This document shows positions 46,045 through 58,000 of a DNA stretch of 64,000 nt, one piece after another. Below the pieces are notes generated by a model. The model worked only from the letters and a program-made list of their open reading frames with translations. It was not told the origin of the DNA and ran no database searches. This stretch comes from Clytia hemisphaerica. Its lineage: Eukaryota; Cnidaria; Hydrozoa; Leptothecata; Clytiidae. The number at the start of each line of letters is the position of its first letter. Positions within the stretch are counted from its first letter, which is position 1. The stretch spans positions 365,937 through 429,936 of the forward strand of contig CACVBU010000096.1 of assembly GCA_902728285.1 (NCBI GenBank), written 5' to 3'. The position numbers and the translations under genes were made by a program.

Positions 46045-46094
46045 ATGACAAATATTTTGGGTTACCTTCTTTGGATTTTTATCTTCTATTCAAG
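46045..46094 (+). CDS. Signal-peptide exon of giant dystroglycan-like gene, copy 2
   Basis: The ATG at 46045 encodes MTNILGYLLWIFIFYS plus a split Arg. Donor CAAG|GTGAGC at 46095, phase 2. Its acceptor CTTCAATAG ends at 46698. Length and phase equal those of copy 1 exon 1, although the bases are unrelated enough to show that the genes are old duplicates. Confidence 0.78.
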
Positions 46095-49000
46095 GTGAGC
46101 ATCACTTAACTTTACGTGTTCCTTATAATCAAGAGTCTATTTTTCGCCTTTGAATATACTTATGCTTATAGGAGAACCTTTGCAGAATATGTTTATTGTA
46201 TGTATGTATAAGGTATTGCTTTAAGACGCATCGGGGCAGCAAATTTTTTTCCGTAAGCGGCCCAAGCCCTGATTTAGCGGCCCAAGACCTGAATTACCGG
46301 CCCAAGACCTGGGAAACTTTGCGATTTTTGAGACTTGCTTTTTTGCCATGATTTTAGAACTTATAGTGGCCCAAGACCTGAATTATTGGCCTAAAAAGTT
46401 ATAAAAAACTAGTAGAACACATTTATCAAATAAGATCATTAAATTGAAGTACTTTTCCATGGGAATATAACGGTTTGATCATCTTCTTTTTCCAAAAAAG
46501 CAAGTCTCAAAAGTCGCAAAGTTTCCCAGGTCTTGGGCCGGTAATTCAGGTCTTGGGCCGCTAAATCAGGGCTTGGGCCGCTTACGGAAAAAAATTTGCA
46601 TCGGGGCATAGGAGTAGTGCAGTAAAAATATTGCTGAAAATCCCAAAATATATTAAGTATAAGGAAAATTACAAATTGATAATTTTCTACTTCAATAGGA
46701 CTGACTGTGCAGCTCCACAAGCAAAGAAAAAGATACAAGAAATCAGAGTTTCTTATTGCTCAGCGAAAGAATACCCGATCGAATTAGATGCTTATACGGA
46801 CGTAGAGGATGGAGATTTAGGTGATGGGAAACTTACATTAGAGCTTTTGAATGCATCTGCTGAAAGTTTCGAAGCTGACGAAAAGAACCCAATACAATTG
46901 ATTAATTCAACACTCTATATAATACCAGTGTTTGGGGAAACGCAACAAAAGAATGGCAAAACTGAAGAGGAGCGCTTTTACATTTTGAGGGTTAAGGATA
47001 CAGAGGGATCGTTTGTCGATGATAATTTCAATATAGTTTTTTCTGGAAAACCGAAGGACGCCCAAGTCATTTTCAATTTTACACTAAAACATGTCCATTC
47101 AGAGGCTGCTTTGTCTTTTTATGACATTTACAACTTTTATGAAAACTTGGTATCTGAAAACCTTTGGAGCGGGAGAAGTTTAACGACAAGATCAATCTCC
47201 ATTGGAAAGAATAGAACAGAACTTGAAATAATTGACTGCGACATCGACGCTAGCACATGCGAGACAAGGCTCATCGAACAGCATATCAACAAAATTAAAG
47301 ATCAAAATCTCATCCCTACTTACACTCGTAACGTTGAAAATCTCAGAAAAACTATTGAAGTTGAAGTCATATCATTTAAGTGGAGAGCAATTAGCTCTAA
47401 TTGCATCGCTGCAATCAAACCTGTCGATTCCATTGGAACAAACAAAAATGCTGGATTTTGGACGTATGACGAGAAAACGGTCAGATATACACTGAATCAA
47501 ACGAAAGTGATTGAAATTGCTATGCCAAATAATGCATTGACGCGGGAAGATATCAATCCATCTGAATTGACAATTGCTGTCAGGGAACTCAATCAGGATA
47601 TCAAGATAATAGATTTTTGTGGATCACAAATTGAAAACGATCAATGGAAAATATATTTGCTTGCAACTGATGCGTTTTATGAGTATTTATCAAGACCACT
47701 TGACGGAAAATTTGACATCTCGCCAATTATAGCGAGTCCAACTGTAGAGGGTAGATTATACGGACAGGTTATTATTTCAATGCATGCAAGGTTTTTGGAA
47801 GATCTAATGGGCACAAATTATGCTTTCATTTTGAGCAAAAGTACACGACCAGTGAACAAATACAAGGTTACTTTTTATATGTACGTAAATGAAATTTCTA
47901 ATTGGATCTTTCCAAAACAGATACAGCTGTTTCTCACCAAATTACACAGAGTGTTTGGGTCCGAATACAAAGACTTGATATACATAAATTATTATACTAT
48001 CAAAGAATTTCAAAGCAGAAATGGTTATGCCGAGATCCAGTGGAGTTTACTGTTGGATTATTGCAATTTCCCTATGATCGAGTTTCTGCGAACAAAAATG
48101 TTTGTCGATGGAAACAATCAAAACATAACCCAAGAACTGATCAATGAAATGAACGAAGAGTTTCGCATCGAGAAAATTATAGAAAACGTGACAAGCTGTA
48201 CTTTGAATCCTCCAGTTCAAATCAGACCAATTCGTCCAATTACCCTCTCTTACTGTGGCGTAACAGTTTATCGAATAGAAAATAATACTTTTAAAGATGA
48301 AGACGGCGATTTGTCAAAACTTGACGTTCAACTTCAAGATGAGCAAGGGAGAAAGCTCACAGGCACTGACATTATTCAATTCGACGACGCAACTAAGATC
48401 ATCTATGGATTGCTACCTTCGACATACAATCCACCACTCCAGAGAGAAATCACATATAAATTAGTAGTCACTGATTCATCAAACCTTTCTACAGAAACTG
48501 TCGTTAAATTTATTGTGTCGGATGATTCAAAAACAATCCCTTACAGTATCTCCATAACAACCAAGTTCACGGCAGAGTCAACAAGCTTCAACCATAGTCC
48601 AGGATTGGCATTAGCTTTTAAAGTTGGTAACTATTTTGGTGATAACGACAATGGATTTTCTATGGTCAGCTCACAAACTTCTTCTGATGGGAATCAAGTC
48701 ATAAAGTTCGGAAATTGTACATGGTCGACACCTCAATGTGACTTTGTTAACTTAAATTTTTACAAAAACAAACTTCTGGCCACATCAACATCCTTGAACG
48801 CACTTCTTGATTTGAAACCAGAATTTGAAGTGTTGAATGTGGAAGAAGTTATCAAACCTCCCTGTGACAAGGACAATCCACCAGAAGTCTCAAATCCTTT
48901 ACAAGATTTGTCAGTTACAACTTGTGCAACGTTTATTTTCAACATTCCTGCTAATACCTTCAATGATGTCGAACAAGGAAATACAAGGAATCTGGATGTT

Positions 49001-52000
49001 TCCATTCATTTTTCTGGACTGCAATTCGGACAAACAGAAATGTTACATTTTCAGGAGACAACTCAAATCATAGCAATTGTTGCATCAGAAAGTGATTTAA
49101 ATAGCTACAATTTTGAATTGAAAACCACTGATATTGGTGGAAATCAAGCTATCGACTCTTTTATTGTCCAAGTTCAAAAAGAGGAGAAGGAGCCGTCCCA
49201 TATCTTCACATTTCAGTTCAGAATTCTCAAAAATGACTTTCAAAATTATGTAGAGCTGTACAGTTTCGTTCGTCGAAGGTTCAAAGAATTTTTTGGTGAC
49301 AGAGAAACCGATAATACTTTTCAAATTTTCAAAACTGAAAAAGTATCATCTGGTTATGGGAAAGATTCTGTGCACATTATTGAATGGTCCAACTGTACAA
49401 TAACAAGAGATGAATGCAAAAATGAAAAAATAGAACGTCTCAAATCGCATGTGTTCGATGGAGATGCGATTAAAGATGAATTCAGACAATCGTTCCAAAC
49501 AGACTTTTTCATTCTGGCTTTATCTTTCAAATTATTTGGTGTTTGTGATGTTGACCCACCATTTGTTGAAAATCCGATTCCCGACCAAAACCTTGGGTTT
49601 TGTGGACCGTTGATTTATCAGATTCCAGAAAGCACATTCAAAGATTCAAATGACGGAAACACAAGGGCTTTGCAACTAAAGATGACTTTGGAGAATGGTG
49701 AGCAGATTCCGGACACTTTCTTCATTCAATTCAATGAAGAGGAGCAGACGATCTATGGAATTTTGGTGGATAAAAACAATGACAACTTGCCAAGTGTGGT
49801 TTCATTGAAAATAACAGCAGAAAATGCAGGAATGAAATTTGCTGAAACATCATTCAAAATCTTTATTACTAAAAACAAGAAAGCGTTTAGTGTGACCTTC
49901 AAAATGAGATATGCTAGGCCTAAACAGCTTGATACAGTGGATAATCTAGTTAAAACATCAAAACTGTTGACCGAATACTTGGAATGGAATATAGACGATT
50001 TTTATGGCTATAAATACAGCACCTTTGGGAAGCTCACTTCTTTTACATTTTCAACATGCAAAGCAAAGTTCTCTCCCTGTGATAGGAAAGTCATTGAAGC
50101 AGTTGAAAGTAAAGCTATTGAAAATGGCCAACCAAGCGAATCACTTAAATCATCAATGAGCGTTCAGTTGCAAGTTCAAAATTTTCAAAAAGTAAGAATA
50201 GGAGACGAGTGTATTCCAAAAAATAAACCAGAATACGTCAAACCATTTCAACCATTCACCATCGAAACATGCAAAACGTTTCGAAGAAATTTTGACTCGA
50301 AATCATTCGTGGATGAAGAAGACGTAAAATTGACTTATTTGGTGACAAAAATTGATAACAATTTCGTGAACGCCGAGTCCTCATGGATTTCAGTAGATTC
50401 TTCAAGTCACCAGTTCATTGGCATCGTCCCAACAAACATCTTCTCGGCTACACAAAGCTTGAAATACAATGTCAGTGTTCGAGCAATCGACTCAAACAAC
50501 ATGCATGCCGATGGTGACGTTCTAGTTACGGTTAGAAGGGCTCAAATCAACTCTTTTTATATCTTCGAAAGTAAAATCAAACTAAAAGACAGCCAACTCA
50601 CGAGTCCAATTGATATCAAAATGAAGTTTTCTGACGGGGTCAACAGATTCTTTGGTTCCGACGCAGCTATGAGTATTTCAGGTTTTGAAGCAAATAATGA
50701 CATTTACAGGATTCGATGGCAAAACTGTCTAATGGTGACATCTTGCATTAACGAAGCTGCTCTTCAAATTTTGAAAAGTAACATCATACAAGGAGAAAAC
50801 CAACCAGTTCAAGACTTCAGTGACGCTTTGTCAGAATTCGACGTATTGGAGATTGGTCTCAATATCGCAGATGTTTGTAAAACAGATATTAACCCACCAA
50901 CTTCAAAAGACAACCCTTTAGAAGTTCATTTACCGATTTGTGGAGGATTTGTGTATCAGATTCCAGTGGACCAGTTTACAGACACAGAAGATGGAAATAC
51001 GAGAAGTCTTGATGTTTTTCTGACAACAGATACAGACATTGAAGTCAACATTGTATACAACTGGATGGCATATGATGTAACAAAACAAACACTGACAGGG
51101 TATCCAACCTTGTTCGAAGCTACTCTTTTCAATCAAGAGAAGAAGAAACTCATTTTAACAGCTCGTGATAAAACTGGTCTAACATCAAAAGTTGACCTAG
51201 TTATTATATTCGAGGAGATCAACGAACCAAAGTTTTTCTATGTGGTTGGTATGACAACACAAGAAACGAGCGAGATGAAAAAAAATTTCGAACTATCAGT
51301 AAAAATAGCACAATTCTTAAATGGTAGTCACAAAGACATTGGGGTCAAAAGTATAACAAAAGAGAAGTTTATATTTTTTAATTGTACAATGACTTTTATC
51401 CCTTGCCATTGGGCAGCCTCGAATCAAATCCTTACGAAGTTAGGTGAGAAAAACCGTCCGAATGAAGTACTCAAAACATTGCTATTACCGAAATATGATA
51501 TTTTATATGTTGCTGGTGAATATGATCTTCCTTGTAGCGAAGATGCTGTGAATCCACCTATTCTCAAATTTGAACTAGAAACGATTTCAATTAGTATGTG
51601 TAGATGGATGGATTTCGTGGTGCCAGAAAATACATTTTATGATTTGGAGGATGGAAATACAAGAAAACTTCAACTCAGCTTTCAGTCTACCTTGAGTCAG
51701 CCATTTGATAACTGGATATTATTCAAACAGCAAGACCAAAAGTTCCATATCAATACATTGGCAAATGTGGCAATAAACCAGCCTGCTGAAGGATATTCAT
51801 TCTCAGTCATTGCAACGGATTCTTCGTCAAGAACAGCTTCAACCGAGATGAAAATAAAAATCACTGGTCCTTTCAGTATCCTCGAAGAATGTAAATTGAA
51901 AATGTCATTAACCATTCTTAATCAACTAACTATGAGCTCAATTTCTCTGATGAGAATGCTGATTTCGAAGATGGCCATCTACTTCCAAATCAAAACTGAA

Positions 52001-55000
52001 GAAATTGGAGCGGTAGATTTTCAAATAGATTCACAAATGAAACAAGTAACATTCTTCTGGTCTTTTTGTTCTGATGTCTACAGGAGAGTTGAATATCAGA
52101 CTAATTCAAAAGCACTCATGGTTGACTACTACAACTTCATTGTGAAAATACTGTTAAAACTTTATCAAAACGATCGTAAAACGATTCGCAGCGAGTTCCT
52201 CCAGTCGTTTGGCAGTGAAATTCAAGTCAACGAAGTCATTCCTATGTTTAGTGGAAGATGTCAAAACTTACCACCTATTGTGTATCCTGGAACAGCGTCT
52301 CTGCAAATGGATGTTTATTACTACGGGTATTCAAGCCAAATCTACCAAAATACAATATTTTACGACTTTGAGGATGGATGGACTTATTCTTTGCATGTCA
52401 CAATGAGGAATTCTAATCGCGCAAGTTTGTTCATTGACAGTTGGATTAACGTGGACAATGTTTCATATAACATTTATGCAGTTGCAAATTCCTTTGTTAG
52501 ATCACTCACCACCTACAGTTTCACATATTATCTTTACGCCCAAGACTCTGGTGGACTTGAAACAAATATCGCAATCACTGTGAATATAATCAAGAGTACT
52601 CTCAACTTATCTCCATTCAGATTTTCCTTTATCTATATTTATAGAGGATCACCAGGTCAAGTCTTTGTCAGCCAAACAGTATACTTAATACAAAAGTTCA
52701 AGCTTCATTACACCATTACTTCAAATCAAATCGTCACTTTTAGCTACACTGTGACTTATGGGAATTTGAATTATCGCCTGATGATCTGGTCTGTATTGCA
52801 ACAAGATTGTCAATCAAACATCTATCTTTCTACAGCAAGCATGAGATCTCTCTCAGATGGATCACTCAATCAAAACTTTGTCAAACAATTTAGAGACTTT
52901 ATGGATTTAAAGAATATTTTAATCAGCACAACATGCCAGCCAAAGACAGAAGTCGTGATCAATTATAACATAACCTTACCACAGATAACATTCTGTCAAG
53001 TTTTTTCTTATCAACTTAAATATGACCTATTCTATGACCCTGTCGACGGAGGGATGTCAAATATGCAACTTCAACTAATGAATGAGAATGGAATGCTTGT
53101 CTCAAAATCATCCTGGCTTCAAATAAATCCAACATCTTTACAATTATACGGTGTTGCGATTAGACGAAACTATCGTCGATTGGCGTCCCAAAAATTTCAA
53201 CTTAAGGTCACCAATGGCAGAGGAGTCACAAATAGCTTAGCCTTTGAAGCAGTCATCAGTGATGAACCTTTCACGACAGATTGTCCAATCACAATGAGTT
53301 TCACTTACAAATACTTGACAGAAAGCACACAGAATATCGATGTCTTAACAGAGATGATCAGAATGCTGCAAAAATATTACAACGATCAAGAAGTAAACAT
53401 CAAAGTTCTCAGTTTTCAAAGAGTGGATTCGACTTTTACAATGGTTTGGAGTAACTGTTCCAGCTCATTCAGATCAACCACTCTTTCTACAGCCAAGAAT
53501 GGATACACAGAAGAAAATCGCCAAAAGATCAAATTTGTTTTTGACCACATTTACATAAACGGCCAAATCAAACAAGAATTTCAAACCTTTATGAGCCAAT
53601 GGAGTTTGCTGATTTCTTTTGTATCTGTCAGTTACTGTTGTATTGAGAAAGGACCAGTAGCTAAAGAGAATGAAATTCGTTTGAATGTCGACTATTGCAA
53701 ACCAGTTAATTACATCATTCCCGAAGACATGTTCAACGATGAATGTGATGGTTCTACACGAAACTTGCAAATGAAATTATTTTATGCGAATAACCAAGAA
53801 ATCGATAGTAATGAATGGATCCAACTTAATAAGGAGCAAGCAATATTTGGGATCGTCACAGAGGTAGTCAAGATGAACTCTCCTCAAAACGGATACAGAT
53901 ATCTTTTAAAAGCATTCGATTATTCTGGCAGATCAACAAGTATCAGTGTGATTGTAAACATCATTGGAAATATACCAGATTATGAAGCTTATTTTGTGAC
54001 AGGATATTCAAATACTAACAATGAAATGGTTTCAACTACACAAATACTCTACGAAACCTACCAGCATTTGGTAGGGATGATTGATTCACAAAACCAAGTT
54101 GACTCTCCCAACATATTTATCAAAGAATTTCAATACCCAGAGGTTATCATATGGACCAAATGTGAATTATCTGAATGTGACCATGGAAAAGTTACTAGCA
54201 TTTTAGACAAATTCCAAATCCAAAGATATGACGCAATACCAAATACTAAATTCATCAAATCAGCATCCTCTCAAATGACACCCTACTGGATTCAATCATT
54301 CATCTTTAACCAACAGTGTGGTTCTGGGATCATTATCATAACAGTTAACCCAGAAATTCCGAAGGAAGAAAACAAAAGTAACTGTGAAATATTCACTTAC
54401 CATATCCCTTCAAATCTCTTCGTTGCATCTACACAGATGGATTCCAGGAACTTCGTGATGACAGCACGATTTGTTGGTGGTCAAAGCATCACAACTTCAT
54501 CATTGATTCAATTCAATCAAGCAAAGCAAACATTTTATGGGTATGCAGTCTCATACCTAATGCAATCTTCATCTTTTCAAATGGAAGTGACTGCAACTCA
54601 TCCACAAAGTGGACAAAAAACTTCAACTGGAATCAAGATCAACTTTCCGAACAAAACAATAACTGACAATCTAAATGAAACCATCTGCCTTATAAATACG
54701 ACCTTGATATCAAAATACCGAGCAGTCTATCCTGATGTTGATATATTGTCAAAGTTTTCTCAATTGATTACAAGCTACATAAAAACATCCAATATCGAAA
54801 TCGTGTGGTACAAACGGCAACCATTAGACAACTCTGTCTGGTCAATACTTTGGACAGATTGCTTTGCTCTATATACTTTCTATCAAAATAAAAATGGTAT
54901 CCAATATTTCAACACCATGAGGACAACCATAAGCAGTCTTATTCAATCAAATGGTGAATTAAATCAAGACTTCCAACAGTTCTTACAAAAGTACGAATTT

Positions 55001-58000
55001 TTCAAGTTCATAAATATCACGACAACTGAAGGTTGTGGAGAGCCTCCAAATACACCACCTGACCCAAAAACACCAGTAGAAGTTCTTATGCCAGATTGTG
55101 GTGCTTTCGAAATTCCATTAGAAGAGGATGCTTTTGTGGATGGTATAAATGGAAAAACAAGGAATCTGGTTGTAGAGATGATGTTCGTAAATGGAAAAGC
55201 TGTTCCTGAAGATCACTGGATAGTTCTCAATAAGACTCAATTCTTCGTGGGCTCTGTGAATAAAGAAAGCATTGAAAATCAGCCTGAAGGAGGATATGAA
55301 TTTAAGCTCGTAGCTACAGACAGTGGAGGATTGTCATCAACTATGAAAATGAAAGTCAAACATTCTGGAAAACAACTACCTAATCCAGGCTACAATTTTA
55401 ATGTTGTTGGAACAATTGCAGAAGATTTTCAAAGTGAGGTTATTTCAGTGATCAAAATAGAAATCCTTAAGGCCGTTAGCAACTATGTTCGACCAAACCA
55501 AGTAGAAGCCTACAAAACATTTTACTTCCAAACCTTCAATGTTGGTGATAAAATACGTTTTACAGTATCCCAATGCAAAGAATGTGACCCATTCCAAATT
55601 GCACCATTTGAGCTGATGGATAAGTCAAAAGCAGAAAGTATATTTGAGAGCATCGTAAACGTCGAAGATGCAAACGCTGAAATATTCGATTCGAAGTGCG
55701 GCGGAATTTACCCATATAATCCTCCTTTTGAATTATTAAAGGTGAAATATTGTGAATATTATAGATACAGCTTCGTCCAGCAGTTTGGTGAATATCTTAA
55801 AAATCAACTTGATTATAAACTCACTGACAAAAATGGAAACGAATTTCCTCGTGATTATTTCCTGTATTTCAACAAAGATGAATTAACTGTTGAAGCTTTC
55901 CCAACAACACAAATCTGGAATGATGCCCCAACAATCTATGAATCTCATTTCCTTGTATTTTTCGCGTTTCAACCAAATACCCCAGCCAAATACTTCTACA
56001 ATCTAACGGTACCAGAGGTTAAAACTTTTCCGAAGACAGCTGATTATTCAATAGTGATTCAAACATTGGAAAGTCAAGATTTACCAGACGGTTATTTCAT
56101 CAGTAAAGCACTAAATAACATTCGAAAGATCGTCAATGATAACGGGGGAAATCTAACGTTTTACAATTTTCAGAGACTTTCGACGGACCCGTTTCAATAC
56201 AGAATTGATTGGAAAATTTGCATTGTTGGTAAAAAATGTGACAGCAGCTTTTTGAAGAATATAACTGAAAAACTACTGAATAATGAACTTCAACCATCAG
56301 ATGATATAGTAGCAGCATTTTCTCCTGATAGCATACAAAACATTGAAACGGAATGTGAAAACCGACCTCCTACAGCTATGAAAAACTACACAATAGTGAT
56401 CAAATCATGCGGGCATTTCATCTATCAGCTTCCAAGGAGTCTGGCCAAAGATGAAGAAGACGGAGATTTATATTCAATGTCCATTCAATTGAAAAACAAG
56501 GATGGATCTTCACTTGATAGAACGTCCTGGGTGCAACTTAACGAAGAGACGAAATCTATAATAGCAATACCTACTGCTAAAGTTTATGAAAGTCTACTCC
56601 AAACACCGTTAAACTTTCTTTTACTCATCGCCGATACTGAAGGAAAGTCGATAGAAACAATTCTCATATTGACTGGCGAGGAAAAATCAAGCGATTCTTA
56701 TTACAGTACAACGATAACTTTCCAGAATAATTTGGGCACCAATGCTCCTTTTGTTGAAATTCAAATAGTGATCCTGCGCAACATTGCTTCCATGAATAGC
56801 AGTAATTCTTTGGATGATTATCGCTTAGTTGACTTTAAAAAGCTTGCAAGTGATGAAAGCAGTTATCAAATGATCTATTCCATTTGTAAAATTGACGAAA
56901 CTGTCTGTCTTCCTGAAGATAATGAAATCAAAACATCCGAGAAACAATTACAAAACGACGATGGAAATCCATCGTCAGAATTGGTGGACAAACTTTCTCC
57001 TGACATTCTGCTCAAAGACATTCAGTTTACCAAGCGGTACACCATTGACGAAGTCCCAAAAACAGCAGAAGATTCTATTAAACTGGCAGTCGATTCTTGT
57101 TGTCATAGCAGATTGTATTGTTTAGAAAATGACATTTTTGTCGACAAAGAAGACGGGGACATAAAAAACTTGAAATTGTCTTTGATGAGAAGAGATACTT
57201 CACCAAACAGCGATTTTGTTGGATTAGTTGATGATTGCATTTACGTTGTGTCTTATCAAAACTTTCTTCCAGGTATTTACAATTTCGTTTTGGAAGCTCA
57301 AGACAAATGCAACAACACTAAACCTATCAATATTGAAGTTGAAGTTTTGAAGAAATGCAAAGACGAGTTTGGTGTTGAATTTTCTGTCGACATCGAGAAA
57401 CCAGCAGGAGAAAAAATTGATCAAAAAGATGTGTACCGCATCAAGAGTGAGCTAGAAAAATACTTCAGTACTGAAGATAATATTGCAGTAATTAGCAAAG
57501 AGCAAACATCTGGCAAATACACCCTAAATCTGGGGTATTGTACCTTGGATATCAATGCATGTGACTTGAAGTCAGTTGAAGAAATTATCTCCAAATTGGA
57601 CGAGAATGGCGAATCAGAACTTACAAGCATTTTAAAAATTATGAATATAGAGCTACAAGACATCAATATAGAGAGAAAAGGGGATTGCACAAAGCCCCCT
57701 TTTCCACCTCCAGAATCGAAACTCGAAAAATTGGAATTCAACGTAACATATTGTGAGCATATGGACGTCAAAATGGCTGAAGACACATTCTTCAACCAGG
57801 AAGGATTGTCAACTCGAGATTTTCAGTTGCAATTATTGAAGGTAGATGGCAAAGATGTTGGGAAAGATTCTTGGATTCAATTGAATAAAACATCACAATC
57901 AATTTATGGATATATTAGATTCAGTGACAACCAAAACCAACCCAAAGCCTTCAACTATACGTTGTTTGTGAGGAAAAACGAGCAGGACCGTGGATTGAAA

